DNA of 64,000 bases from Chelydra serpentina. Taxonomy: Eukaryota; Chordata; Testudines; Chelydridae. Made by a program: the position numbers and the translations under genes. The DNA lies in assembly GCA_037349315.1 (NCBI GenBank), contig JBAIAC010000033.1, forward strand, positions 20,664,001 to 20,728,000. Reading direction: 5' to 3'. The notes beneath the pieces were generated by a model, which had not been told where the DNA came from, ran no database searches, and saw only the letters and a program-made list of their open reading frames with translations. This document shows positions 10,507 through 23,200 of the stretch, piece after piece. Positions within the stretch are counted from its first letter, which is position 1. Each line of letters opens with the position of its first letter.

Positions 10507-12524
10507 GTCTCCAAGACATAATCTACTCATGGATGGCTATAGAATGTATGAACATTCTTCAGCTGCAGATCAGCTGAAGGGCTGGACAATGCCTGCAGTA
10601 TTTCCATTATCCAAAGGAAAAGATGCCTCTCCAAGTCTTTTGGCTTCTCATCCACATTGCGTGCATCAATGCTTGTCTTCTGTGTTCTCTGCAGCTGTCC
10701 TGGTCTTCTAGGAATGGATCTCTAGGTGAGTTCACGAAATCTCTACCTTGGGGGATGAATGCATTTTCCTTCAGTCAACCCTCCGTTTTTGCACAGTTGA
10801 ACAGAACAGTTTTTACAGATGAAGGAAGTCAATGTTAGTTTGGTTTTTTTTAATATTTACAAAAGAAATAAAATTGTATGTAAACAAAGTGTGTATTCAC
10901 GTGAGAATGTGTGTGTTTATTTACAACTACATATATCTATTAAAGAAGATGGATTAACTTGCAAAATTTGGATCTAGGTTTCCAACATCTGAAGGTTTTG
11001 GGTTCTGTCCATTACAAAATAACAGATAATTTACAAAATTCATAACTACATTGAACTTCTCAAAGTTCAGTGTGTGTGTCTGTCTGTCTGTCTGTCTCAC
11101 CCTTTGTGGTTTACTCAGAGGAGGAGGGCTCCCCAGCCAGCAAACCAGAATTTTTAGCCGGGTTCTTGGTATTAACATTTTATTGTAAATTTAAAAAGTT
11201 ATTTTTTCTTGACCCTCAGAGATGCTCTAAAATGGTGTTTGAAAACCCAGATCTGTTTTTCCTCTTATGTACAACAACCAGCATAATTCTTCAATCAGAA
11301 GGCAGTGAGTAGTTTTGTCAAGGTGGAAAAGTTTAGGCTAACAAATCAGGGCTGGGTCCTACATACATTAAAGCCAATGGGAATTTTGCTATTCATCTCT
11401 GTGGGAACAAGATTGAACTCCCTCACCCCAGGCAGCTATGAACTGGAAGATACGTGTGAACAGACATACAATACCATCAGTTTTCTGACCTTAACTAGAA
11501 ATTATGGAAACTCAGCAGCGTCACATAGCAACAAGGTAGAATGTTGTCTTATGATGCCAGAACAATCCAAACTGGAATTGAGAACTCATGGGGAAGTACA
11601 TACTTTTGGGCAATTGTACTAGAAATTCTATGAAATAAGGAAGTGACTGTATGAAAAGGGAAAGAAAAGGTGGTGAAATGAAGAGAAGAGGATAAGAGGT
11701 AGCTTCCCCAAGCCAGTGGAAGTAACAAGCTGTTTTGCAAGCCAAGAGATGGCTTCCCAATCAACATCGACACCTGATGATTTCAATATATTTTATTCTC
11801 TGTGAGTCTGCATTTTATAATCTGTGAAGGAGGCGATGAACTTTCATTGACTAGAGTAGGTGGAATTCATCTCAGCATTTTAAAAGGAGCTGGGGCTGTG
11901 GGCAGAGCTGATTAGAAAATGGTAACAATTTTCTCATTGGTGGTTGAATTTTTTTAAAAATGCAAGAGCAGTCTGTGGGCATGGGTGTGCTTGAGGAGGT
12001 GGGGAATGGCAGCCATGGCTTTAAGTTTGAGCATCCCAGAAAGAGCAGTTTGGGTACTCTCTCTAGTTCAGCATTCATGAACATGCTGCAGTGACAGGCA
12101 TCAGCTTTGACTGGTGACCAAGGAGATCTGTTGGCCAATGATTTTTCTTATAATATTTAGCTAACGGGGAGGGGAGTAGTAACTGTTCAGAAAAGTTAGT
12201 TTTTACTTTAAAAATAAACTTAAAAACTAGTAAGTCTCCCACTTTGGGTAGCAGTTTTGAGAGCACTGATTGAATCTACATTTTCATGGTTACCGAAGCT
12301 GTCCATTTAAGAGAGCCTTGTTTGCAGTCAATGTATTCCACCACATTGAAAACCGTAGGGCATAAATTGAATACAGAGAAATGGCTGGGAAACCTCTTGA
12401 TTTTATAATCTAATCTGGGTCTAGTGTAATTCCCCAGCTCTGTCACCCTCATTTTCTTCCCCTATGCTGATTCCTTACAAAGCCTACTGGGATTCTCACT
12501 AAACTTGCAGTAATCATGGGGGAG
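10507..12524. other. Intergenic, nothing recognised
   Basis: AT-rich sequence with a short (GT)n/(GTCT)n run at 11070-11098 and a purine-rich stretch near 11630-11700. Open stretches are short and show no splice-site pairing or family similarity. Confidence 0.4.
11070..11098. repeat. (GT)n(GTCT)n microsatellite
   Basis: A GTGTGTGT run passes into about four GTCT units. Confidence 0.9.
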
Positions 12525-12526
12525 TA

Positions 12527-13303
12527 GGGTGACCAGATGTCCCACTATTTAGTTTTGTCCCGTGTCCCGACTGATGTATGGTGGGGACGCCATTTGTCCC
12601 GATATTTTGGCTCTGGGCTGGAGGAATACACTGGTGAGCGCTCAGCTGGGGTCCCAGCAGTGCTTACTTGGGGTGGCTTCCAGGAAACGGTGGGCAGCAG
12701 GACCCTGCGGCCCCTAGGCACAGGGGTGGCCCGGGGGGCGGGGTGTCTCTGTGTGCCACACCTACCACAAGCACTGACTCCATAGCCGCCAATGGGAGCT
12801 GCGGGCCTGGACAGGGCACAGACCCCACCACCGGCTTCCCCTGACCCTGGGGTGCTGTATGCTACTCACGCCCCCAAGTAAGTCCCAGCCCCACAGCTTC
12901 CAGCCAATGGCAGCTGGAGCCAGTGCTTGTGGCAGGTGCAGCACATGGAGTGGAGACCCTGCTGGCTGCCGCTGACCCTAGGAGCCAGAGAAACCTGCCA
13001 GGTGCTTCCCAGTGGGTGGGAACCTTCCCCCAGTTAAACAACGGGGCTGTGGCTGGGGCCCTGTGCCCATGGCTTGCGGCGGGGCTCTGGGTGGGAGCCA
13101 GGGTCGTGTGCTTGTGGCAGGGGCCGGGGCCATGTGCCCCCAACCTGCTGCTTGCAGCAGGGCTGGAGCGGGGGCTGCGCACCCCTGATCCACAACTTCC
13201 TCAGGCTGTGTATCCTCCTTCCCCCATGGCTTCAGTGGGGACTGTGAGCCTGTAGCTGCCCTCCCATGTGTCCCGATATTTTATTCTTGTCATCTGGTCA
13301 CCC
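12527..13303. mobile_element. TA-flanked DNA element (GGGTGACCAGATG TIR), 777 bp
   Basis: It starts GGGTGACCAGATGTCCC and ends with the complement (CATCTGGTCACCC), flanked by TA at 12525-12526 and 13304-13305. The termini are repeated inside as GTCCCGATATTTT on both sides. The interior is GC-rich and non-coding. TA duplication suggests a mariner-type mobiliser; the same termini bound the 125-bp element at 14683-14807. Confidence 0.8.
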
Positions 13304-13439
13304 TATGGGGGAGGGATAAGAGGCTGAAGAAATGCAACGATCAAGAAGATCAAAGGAACTGAAACTATAGAGTATGTTGCGGGAATGAGGCTGTGGATAC
13401 GGGAAGTCTTTTGCAGCTGATTCCATAAGCTGTCGAGGT

Positions 13440-13561
13440 CACTGTTCCCTCTAAGCTGTGCGCGAAACCCCGCATACATGGCAAAACATTGCATGCACAA
13501 AAATTTGCACAGAAGAAATTTTTTTGCGGACACGGCCTGTCAAAAATTAGAGGGAACATTG
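13440..13561. mobile_element. Short hAT-type element, 122 bp
   Basis: The inverted ends CACTGTTCCCTCTAA and TTAGAGGGAACATTG match at 14 of 15 positions. The element is flanked by an exact 8-bp duplication, GTCGAGGT, at 13432-13439 and 13562-13569, the hAT signature. It is too short to code. Confidence 0.88.
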
Positions 13562-13569
13562 GTCGAGGT

Positions 13570-14289
13570 ACCTTTCCTGGCTCGTGTTCATGAGCCACAG
13601 GGGTGCGGTGCATGATGTGCAGGAAGGTTCTGCCTTGAGGAAGGACTTTTCTTTAGATTGAAATGTTATGGCTTTATTTTAAGGGAAGGACTCCATGTAG
13701 TCAAACCTCTCCGATTCAGTGTGTTAGAGCAAAGAGAGAGAGAGAGATGTTAGGGAGGCTGGAAGCAAATAAAAATATAGGTTCATATAACACAAGGCTG
13801 GGTACCAAAAAAATAATAATTTGCATTTAGCACACAACAGCCAGCCAGAAGATGTAACTTATTCAGACTCCTTGAGGTGAGCAATGCTCTACAGAAAAGG
13901 GCCCACCAGAGCCCTGTCGTTCATGTGGTTGGAAAAAAACCCCAAATGTTTATGTGCAACATTGCTACGGTAATGAGAGAGAATACACAGTCTATAGTAT
14001 TAGAAATAAATATGTACGTAGGAAAGTTCAGTAGGACCACTCCCAGCTGGTGGTGATTTTCCATTATATGTGGCTTCAAAGAGCAAGTGCATCACATAAA
14101 ATGGAGTCCGTGCAAGACCCCACATTTTAGTATGTTACCGTTTAATTATGCATCAGTCACTCTACTGGGATTGGCGGGGGGAGGAGAAGAGAAAGGGGAT
14201 AGAGCTAACGGAACAAAAGCAAGCTCCCAGACTCCTTTGTTGTTCCCCTCTATCTAACCCTGCTAAAATAGCACCATTCCTAAGTGGAG
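13570..14289. other. Intergenic, nothing recognised
   Basis: Between 13570 and about 14290 I see only AT-rich unique-looking sequence and a short (GA)n near 13730. From about 14290 the DNA becomes C-rich. Confidence 0.4.
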
Positions 14290-14535
14290 AGGAAGTGAGC
14301 AGCGGCACCTCTCCCACACTCTGAACCCCTCAGCCCCAGCCCAGAGGCCCCTCCTGCACCCAACCCATTCATCCCTGGCCCCACCCCAGAGCCCACACCC
14401 CCAGCCAGAGAGCCATCACACCCCAACCCCCTGCCCAGTACATAGTCCTCTCCCACACCCTGAACCCCTAATGTCTGGCCCTACCTGGAGTCTGCACCCC
14501 CAGCCCATATCCCCCCCACACTCCAGCCTCCTGCC
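14290..14535. repeat. C-rich repeat resembling the interior of a large hAT family
   Basis: Repeated 'ccccagcccagag...ccccaccccagagcccacacccccagc' phrasing matches the interior of the hAT copies at 45914-46645 and 61354-62098. The typical ends of that family are not present, so this is a fragment. A similar stretch follows at 14963-15110. Confidence 0.5.
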
Positions 14536-14962
14536 CAGGGGTGAAAGTAGGCCGGTATGGGCCAGTAAGAAGTGGCCCCCAGTACCAGCCCCTACACAGC
14601 CAACGTTAAAGAGCTTTAGGGACCCTACCAGCAGGGCTGGCGCTGACCTAGCGGGGGGGTAAAAGGGGCAGCTGCCCCGGTAGGGTGACCAGACAGTAAG
14701 TGTGAAAAATCAGTATAGTGGGGGGGGGGGGCGTTAATAGGCTTCTATAGAAGAAAAAGCCTTAAATATTGGAACTGTCCCTATAAAATTGGGATATCTG
14801 GTCACCTTAGCCCCAGGCCCTTTTAAATCGCCGCTGGAGCCCCGGGCAGCACAGGCCAGGCAGCGTGGATGGGCTGGCTGAGGAAGGCTGACCCCCCTCC
14901 CCAGCCCTGTCCCTTCCACCAGGCCCCCATACAGTAAGTCTTCTATGTTACTTTCATCCCTG
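14536..14962. mobile_element. hAT-type element with a nested insertion
   Basis: The ends CAGGGGTGAAAGTAGG and, on the other strand, CAGGGATGAAAGTAAC are inverted repeats. Flanking octamers CTCCTGCC and CCTCTGCC are similar but imperfect, as expected for an older 8-bp duplication. A TA-flanked element (14683-14807) sits inside. Confidence 0.7.
14683..14807. mobile_element. TA-flanked MITE, 125 bp (GGGTGACCAGA TIR)
   Basis: It begins GGGTGACCAGACAGTAAG and ends with the complement of AAGGTGACCAGATATCCC, flanked by TA at 14681-14682 and 14808-14809. It shares its termini with 12527-13303 and lies nested in the hAT element 14536-14962, so it is the younger of the two. Confidence 0.82.
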
Positions 14963-15112
14963 CCTCTGCCCCAGTCCGGAGCCCTTTCCCACACCCCAAA
15001 CCCCTCATCCCTGGCCTCACCCCAGATCCCACACCCCTAGTCAGAGCCCTTCCCCCCCCACCGCCCCCCCCACCGCTCCCACAACCCATCCGCCTGCTCT
15101 GGCCTGGTTAAA

Positions 15113-15234
15113 GTGAGTGAGGGTGGGGGAGAGCAAGCGATGGAGGGAGGGGGGATGGAGGGAGTGGGGGTGGAGCCTCATAGAAGGGGCGGGGCCGGGG
15201 TGTTCGGTTCTGTGCTATCAGAAAGTTGGCAACC
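15113..15234 (-). repeat. MITE fragment ending GTTGGCAACCCTA
   Basis: The right end AGAAAGTTGGCAACCCTA followed by GGGGCGGGGC-type sequence matches a terminus usually written TAGGGTTGCCAACTTTCT. No matching left end is seen, so this is a fragment. It abuts a CR1 fragment. Confidence 0.5.
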
Positions 15235-15295
15235 CTAGTCACCATCTCAGTCTCCTTCATCAGCTGCATTCTCAACACCGGTTGCTGCACTTGCT

Positions 15296-15475
15296 GTTGG
15301 TTTCATTGCGAAGGGTTGTGGTAGATTCTCCACTGCTGATGAGTTTTAAATCAAGATTGGATGTTTCCAAAAGATCTGCTGTAGGAATTATTCTGGAGAC
15401 GCTCAATGGCCTGTGTGATATAGGAGGCCAGACTAGATTAACACAATGGTCCCTTCTGGCCTTAGAATCTAGGCC
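15296..15475 (+). mobile_element. CR1 LINE 3' end fragment, older subfamily
   Basis: The plus strand encodes a degraded CR1 C-terminus (RRVVVDSPLLMSFKSRLD) and continues into a CR1 3' UTR with 'ccagactagattaacacaatggtcccttctggcc'. It is more diverged than the copy at 9376. Confidence 0.8.
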
Positions 15476-17040
15476 TTTAACCAGAAGGGACTCAAGTTCT
15501 CTCTCAAAGCAGATGGGCCACGTTTTTCTTTTCTGTGGAAGTACCCCTCAAATCAGACATTCTTGTCTCTAATGTGATTCTCCGGCTTTCACACCTGCAA
15601 GTATCTGATGCTGACCTGTCTTTCCTTACATCCGATCTAGGCACTTCCTATCGCGACCCACACGCCCTCCCAGGTTGGTAATGTCTGAGTGCTTCTACTC
15701 TACCTTTTGTGTGAACTGACTGAGTTGCTCTAGCAAACGATTCCTCCCGTTTTGACTGGGGGGGAAGGGATGGAAATAAGGCTTGGCTGTGGCATCCCGC
15801 TGGCATTTGGCTGAGGAGGAGGGCCGGACTTCTCCACCTCTGCCGAACTGACACAAGCGCCGTGTGTGTCTAGCTGGGTTGAAATGGAAATAGCTGTAGT
15901 CCTGTTCCACCAGCACTGATTTTTTTAAACTTTGCCTTGGATGTTGTTAGGTCCCTGTCAGCGCATCCCTCATTAGTGATGGCTTTGTCCTCTCCACTCA
16001 TGTTACTGCCCGTTAGCCCTGATCAGCCATATCCGACCCAACCCACAGTGCTAGTTGTGCTCAGGGGCTGGAGACGCGTGAAACTGGGCCGGGAACGGGG
16101 ATAGAGACAAGTAATCAGAGGCAGGGAGAATCGTGGCCCCAGACACTGAATGTGGAATTCAGGGGATAGGATGACCTAGTGGGAAAGAGAGATGTGGAGC
16201 AGATAGATGGTAGAGGCAAGCCCTGCTGCCACCCTCTATGCTGACATGGGCCCGATCCTGAAAGGTGCAGTCAGTACTGCCCAGCAGGTGATCGATCCCT
16301 CACCGAATGGGGCTTGGAATTAGTAACACTAGTGCCCCAACAAAGAAGTAACAAAACAAAAAAAAAAAAAAAAAACCCAACAAAAAAACAAACCCTAAAA
16401 TGCCAATTCCAAGCATCACTGGAATCACATGGGGAAATGTCTATCCACCTGCCAAAGGAGAGGGGAAAACTGGTATGAAAAATTGTATTTAAAAATTTCT
16501 AGCAGTGAGCTTGACCATTCAAGTCTCTTGCAAACTCCTAGTAAAGTCAGTGGGAACTCCAGGAGTAGAGGGTTTGCAAGGTTGCGAGTAATGGCAAGTA
16601 AAACAGATAATTGCAAACTAATTATCTGAATCCCTTCCAAGCTGAGGTTGGCTCACTAACATCCCAATTGAACATTCCAAGAAGACACAGACAACTTAAG
16701 GCGAAGGCTTGGTCCCCAACTAAGTGTTAATTTTGCAGACATAACAATATGCACAACATTCAGTACTGATCTGCCCAATACATTTGGTAGCAACTACTCT
16801 GGCTTGCTCTGAATTTGTCTGTTTTATTTTGCGTGTAATCAGTGGACATACGGTGCTGCTATTCGATTCAATAAATAAACCACAGTTCTGACTGACTGAG
16901 TATTCTTGCAAAAGAGACCTTGACACAGCAGGAAATGGCTTTCTTTGAGATAAGGCTGGTTTGAATGTGACAATAAAGAGATTGTTGCATTTTAGGTGAC
17001 ACAGATACAATTTTGGATTTTGTTCTTGTTGGAAATGCAG
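15476..17040. other. Upstream of the first recognised USP50 exon; first coding exon not found
   Basis: An adenine run lies at about 16356-16386. The 26 bases before 17041 form a pyrimidine-rich 3' splice site ending AAATGCAG, so a 5' exon ending with two bases of a codon must lie to the left. I could not identify it. No CpG-rich promoter-like stretch is evident here. Confidence 0.4.
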
Positions 17041-17241
17041 TTCTGAAACTGTGCACCTGGAGCATTCGAAGGATTCGAGTGAGGAATCCAACGATGAGAC
17101 AAGCCAACCGTACCAAGGACTCACTGGCCTGCGTAACTTGGGCAACACTTGCTACATGAATGCAGTTTTGCAGTGCCTCTGCAGCATATCCCCATTGGTA
17201 GAGTATTTTCTCTCAGGGAAGTATGTAACTGCCCTGCACAA
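17041..17241 (+). CDS. USP50: USP50 exon with catalytic cysteine
   Basis: This exon follows acceptor AAATGCAG and ends before donor GTAAGT; its first base completes a codon and its last two begin the next. It encodes an acidic lead ([15 protein letters not shown]) and the Cys-box [20 protein letters not shown]. An in-frame GTG at 17051 is not a start; translation must begin in an upstream exon. Confidence 0.92.
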
Positions 17242-20200
17242 GTAAGTGGATTTATTTGCTCTCTGTTTTATTATTCCTATTTATTATTTGTATTGCTGTA
17301 GCTCATTGGAGCCCCAGTCATGGACTAGGAACCCATTGTGCCAGGCGCTGTACAAACACAGAACAAAAAGACTGTGCCAGTGCCAAGCAGCTTACAAGCA
17401 AAGTATTTGGGATGTATTTTTCCATCTCAGTATTGCAAGTTTTTCCAAAAGAAATGAAGCCTGTTGGATTGTTGAATGAAGGTCAATTGGAGCCTGGCGT
17501 TAGAAAGCACAGAAATACTCATCTGTACAAGGAAACCAAAAGCAGCACTTTGAAGTGCGAGTGTTGTCGCGCTCCAGTGCTGGGAGAGAGCTCTCCCAGC
17601 GCTGCAGGTACTCCACCTGCACGAGGAGATTGGTTTACAGCGCTGGGAGCGCGGCTCCCAGCACTGGGGCATTGTTTACACTGGCGCTTTACAGCGCTGT
17701 AACTTGCTGCGCTCAGGGGGGTGTCCCTGAGCGAGAAAGTTGCAGCGCTGTAAAGTGCCAGTGTAGCCATAGCCTCATTGTTGTCGGATCTGAGCGCCTG
17801 CCTGTGGTGCAGTAAGCAATGTGACTAACGTGTCACCCGTTTGTTCTCTCATCCCCTCCCCTGGGGTGAAGCATGTGCAGTGCATTGTGTTCTGTTTATT
17901 TATTTACTTATGTATTTATTGGAGACAGTTGTGAATATACGTGCTGCTGTGTATTTATGTTAGAGAAGGCTCGGTCAAAGCAATGCAACTTGGAGCTTTG
18001 GAAGGTGGTGAGATTTATGATGATTCTTAGTTCCGGGGGGAGTTCGTTCCACAGTCTCAGACTGGCCCCTGAGAAAGTTCTATCTCCTGCACAAATGAGC
18101 TTTCCCTTCTCCTGTGAAGAGTTCTGTCGGGCCCAAAGAGTGAAGTTTTTGACCAGGGTCTTGGTCCCAGAGCTTTAGATAACCTTTCAGATATCCTGGG
18201 CCCAGGCCATGGAGCACTGTGAAGATAGGGATCGAGACCTTGTATTTGATTCGATCATAGAATCATAGAATCATAGAATATCAGGGTTGGAAGGGACCTT
18301 AGAAGGTCATCTAGTCCAACCCCCTGCTCAAAGCAGGACCAATCCCCAATTTTTGCCCCAGATCCCTAAATGGCCCCCTCAAGGATTGAACTCACAACCC
18401 TGGGTTTAGCAGGCCAATGCTCAAACCACTGAGCTATCCCTCCCCCAAATATTCTATGGAAAACCAGTGTAGAGAGCGGCGGGCAGGTCTGATGTGCTTG
18501 TGGTAGCCTGTGTTAATGAGGAGACTGGCTGCAGTGTTCTGTACTAACTGCAGTTTCCCGAGCGCTGAAGACTTCATGCCCAGGTCTGTTGCATTGCTGT
18601 AGTCCAGCTGAGAAGGGACCAAGGCATGAATAACCGAGGTTAGGCATTCACCAGCAAAGGCTGGAGTCTCCTAGTGAACCAGATGATAGAAAGCATTATT
18701 CATGGATGCTGCTAAGTGAGAGCTTAGCATCCGCGAGGAATCCAAGAGTTTTATGGACTGAAATAGCCTGTTGAGTGTGACCCTTCAACAAACAGAGTCT
18801 GCACTGTGGCTACGGACTCCTCAAAATGTTTCCTCTGCCCATTCAGCTTGGCTTTTGTGTTCACATTTTAAGCACAGCTATCATATCTTTGTACTCCAAT
18901 TTTTGTACTCCCTTTTATTCTACTTCAGGGAAAACGGTGAGGTTGCTACCGCCTTTGCCTATTTGATGGCGGATATGTGGCTGGGAGAGTTTGAGTGCAT
19001 CTCACCAGAGGTGTTTCGTTCAGTCATCGGTGACTTATGCCCGGCTTTTACCAAGAAGACTCAGCAGGACGCCCAGGAGTTTCTGATTTATGTACTGAAC
19101 GAATTACATGAGGCTCTTAAGAAGGTAAGACCGCAGTTATGGCCTTCTGGGGCTGTGAAGTGTCCGGGCACATCTAACTCCTCTCTGCAGTTCACTACCG
19201 GAGAGCATGGATACAATAATTGTCTCTTCTCTCCCTCCATACTGTACAAAAGGGTGCTGTTAAAATCCTCCTCCTCTCTATTTTCTCCAACTGCTACACA
19301 CAGTCCGGGCTGGTGCAAGGAAGTTTTGCGCCCTAGGCGAAACTTCCTTGCACCGGCACTGCACCGCCCCCTCTGCAACGCCGCCCCCCCCAGCCACCTC
19401 CCCCACCCCCAGAAGCTCAGCCCCCCCCCGCAGCCCACGGGCCCCGGGAGCTGAGCGTGGAGCTGGGAGGCAGGGGGGAGGCTCGCCGCGGCTGCCTCCC
19501 GGCTCCACGCTGGGTAGGTGGCTCGCCAGCAGCCTCCCAGCTCCATGGTCAGCCGCTGAGCGTGGAGCCAGGAGGCAGCCATGGGGAGGCAAGGGGCGGC
19601 TCGCCCCAGCTGACTCCTGCCTCCCTGTTCAGCAGCAGGCAGCCGCCGCGGCGAGCCGCCCCTTGCTTCCCGGCTCCCCGCTCAGCGGCTGAGCGGGGAG
19701 CCGGGAGGCAGCCACCTGCCGCCCCCCAAATCTTGGCGTCCTAGGCGACCGCCTAGGGTCGCCTAGTTCAAGCGCCGGCCCTGCACACAGTGCAACCTTT
19801 AACCCCTTCATTAACTTCCTGTTACCACATCCAATTCAAGCTCTGTATCTACATCACCAAGGCCCTACCTAATCCCCCATCTACACCTCTGCTGTCATTT
19901 CCTCCTCCTCATCCTCTAGTCTCTGTACTCTTCCCTATCATGCTTCCTCCCTATACCAAGAATCTTGTCTGCCCGGATCCACCTCTACTTCTCTCTTCCT
20001 TCAAATCCTTCCTTAAACCACTTTGCCAGCAATAAGTCCCTCCAACCTATCTGCTCTGACCACTGTCCAGTGGCTTCTTCTCTCCCTTTGGTTCTGTGCT
20101 CTTTGCGATAGGAGGCACATGGCTTACTGTGGATATATAAAGTGCTGCATAGTAACAGGGTTCTATACATCATTTTAAATCATCATTAATAACCAATGCT

Positions 20201-23200
20201 GACTTATGTAGCCAATTACCAGGCAATCTGATTTGTAAATGCACCAAGTGCTCTCACAGATGTTATCTGTGTACCAAAGCTCAGCTTTAGAGTGATCATA
20301 GAGGGAAAATCAGATGATTTTTCTTGCCCCATTTACAATTCCAGGCTAGACATCTCAGCACTGTGATTACTTAGTTTGGACAGCAAGTTAGAAGCTAGAA
20401 AGTACATGGTGACGTCAAGTGTTATTGCTGTTCAGGAAAATGTTGACAGTCTCTGGATTCGATCCCTGCTATGTGCTTCTTGGCAGGGCCGGCTCCAGGC
20501 ACCATCTTCCCAAGCTGGTGCTTGGGGCGGCATAGAGAACGGGGTGGCAGTCCGAGTCCCGCGGCGGCAATTCGGCAGCAGGTCCGCCGCTCTTCCCACC
20601 GCCAAATTGCTGCTGCGGGACTCAGACTGCTGCCCCATTCTCGCCTGCGGCGGCGGCAACTCGGTGACGACTGCTTGGGGCAGCAAAATTGTTAGAGCCA
20701 CCACTGCTTCTTGGGCAGGGGCAGTAGCGTAGCCTGGGGGATCAGGGGGAGCAGCCGCTCCCCCTGTGAGCAGAAGCGGCGCCTTAAAAAGGAGCGGCGT
20801 CTTTTTTTAGCAGCGCTAAAATAAGGCGCCGCTTCTTTTTAAGCGCCATTCTTGCACTCACCCGGCAGCGCTCCGGGTCTTCAGTGGCAATTCGGCGGCG
20901 GGTACCACCGAAGACCCGGAGTGAGTGAGGACCGGCCGCCGAAGTGCCACTGTCAAGACCCGGACCACCGCTGGGTGAGTACAGGGGGAGGCGCCTTTTT
21001 ATAGCGTCGCCCCCCCTGCGCTCCGGACCTGGCTGCGCTACTGGGCAGGGGGTTCAGTTCAGTTAGCTCAGCCCTAGAGCTCCAGTTTGTTTGCTCTGGA
21101 GTTGAGAATCCTGAAGGTGGTGGAACAAGGGAGTGCTCCATGCTGGAGCCTATTGTGAGAAGCAATAGAAAGTGGTTCCTTCATGCAGAGAAAATAAAAG
21201 AATATGCCTCCCAGGGAAGCACTATTGGAAGGGAGAGAGGGGCGGGGTGTTTGGCACATGAGACTGGGGAGATGTTTGAAATTTTTACAAAAGAAAACAA
21301 TGTGTGGCTGTAGCTAAAGAGATCTTAACAAGGCCTTGGCCCTGCAAAGACTTCGGCATTTGGTCAGCTCAATGCACCATGAGTAGCCCTATTGATGTCA
21401 GTGGAGCTACTCAGTGTGCAATGTTAAGCGCATGCTTACGACTTGGCCAAATAAAGGCTTCAAACGGCGATGGGCTGATGGCTGGAGGTGCTGATAAATG
21501 AAGCTGGTTGAACCATACGTTTCAAATCGGATTCATTACAAATATTCCCCCTTTCTTGATTAGCTCATTCTTTACAAACCCAGTCCTCATTTCAGGAAGG
21601 TATTTTCTCATTTGTAAGTATTTGCTAGAAGTTCTGAAGAATAATTTTCTGTCTGTAAGCTCTTCACAAACTGTTGACCTCAACTGTTCATTATTTGTGT
21701 TGTGTGACTGATCTAGCTTCTGCTTCCGGCTCTATGATTCCGGCTCTATGATTTGTGCCACCCCAAGCACGGCAGTCAGGCAGCCGTCGGCGGCGTTTCT
21801 GCGGGAGGTCGCCGGTCCCGCGGATTCGGCGGCGTTCCTGTGGGCGCTCCGCCGGTCCCGCTGTGTTGGTGGACCCGCCGCCGAATTGCCGCCGAATCCG
21901 CGGGACTGGCGGACCTCCCGCAGAAACGCCACCGAAGGCTGCCTGACTGCCGCCCTCAGGGCGACCGTCACGCCGCCCCCCGCGGCTTGCCGCCCCAGGC
22001 ACGCACTTTCTGCGCTGGTGCCTGGAGCCAGCCCTGGCTTCCGGAATGAAGGACTGAAGATTTTTTTAAACATATGACTAATAAACCTCTGGTTTGGCTT
22101 TTCAGACAACTTCCTGCTAAAACTCATGAAAACATTGGAATTTGTTAACTGAATTCTCACAATTTAACTAATCTCTCCCCATGAGTCAGAGTGAACTTGA
22201 CGGTGATGCTTTTATTCATGAATTCAACTAGGGACCTACTTATAAATATGGAATGCAATGTCTTATAAAGAAGCAGAATAAATAATGGATTATTATAAAT
22301 AATATATTTTTACTGCCACCTGGGATCATGTGTGCTTCCTTGACAACCAGTACAAAGCATGTTTAGATATTTTTGTAAGGGTTGGTGTCAGTAGTTTGTT
22401 AGGTTTTTGTTTTTTCCTTACAGTCATACAAAAGGAGATGCTATGGGAACACATCCACTTCTAGGGAAGATAGGGGAACTGGCAGTGAAACATCAATCAT
22501 CACCCAGCTATTTGAGGGACAGCTCAGTTATGACATTACATGCCTGGCGTGTCAGACCACCACCGATAAGAACGAGGTCTTCACAGTTCTCTCTCTTCCC
22601 ATCCCTTCTGAGAGTGCATGCTCTCTACAGGTAGGGTAGCTCTAATAGCTCCTCCCAGTTTTTGGTGGTCTCTGTTCAGTACAGGGGTGCAAGGTTTATG
22701 TTAACAGACCATCTTAAGGAAATATGTTCCCAGCACACGCCAGTTCCAGGGCCTCATCTAAAGGGGACACATTCTTTTCAGTAGAGAATTTGGCCCTAGG
22801 ACTAGAGGAGATGCTAGATCAGACTTGCATTGTCCTTTTGGTTGTTAATGGTACAGATTGTGTTGTTTGAAAATGCCCCTGAATTGCTGCGGAGTGAGGG
22901 ATGGCCAGAGAAATGTCTATTTTATTTTGTATTGTATAGAAAGCAACTGTGAGGCATATTCTTTCAAATTCTCACTTATCAAAATGCTTCCTTAGGGGAA
23001 AACACATTACATTTTAGCTGCTTTGTATTCTAAGTGCGCTCACAGAGGTGTACCTAGGCATTTTGGCACCCTTGGTAAGCAAGCATATTTACACCCCCTA
23101 CTGTTTTTTTTTTAAGATGATATGAGTTAGGATATTATAGAGTAATGGTAATGCATTTATTTTTGCATATTGGTACAGTATGCAGACAATAAAAGCTACT

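Noticed and set aside
1..16000. TRPM7 3' exons, expected next to USP50 if mammalian gene order holds
   Set aside because: I looked for kinase-domain or coiled-coil exons on the plus strand and recognised none; the flank may lie further left.
17051..17053. Possible USP50 start codon
   Set aside because: The triplet is GTG, lies inside an exon with a good upstream acceptor, and vertebrate USP50 has a short extra N-terminal segment before this point.
19088..19692. Long open frames on both strands in a USP50 intron
   Set aside because: They fall within the GC-rich hAT element 19305-19783 and have Pro/Ala/Gly-rich low-complexity content.
21691..22160. Arg/Pro-rich open frames up to 142 codons
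   Set aside because: Compositional, inside hAT element 21730-22036 with CGG-rich mirrored segments.
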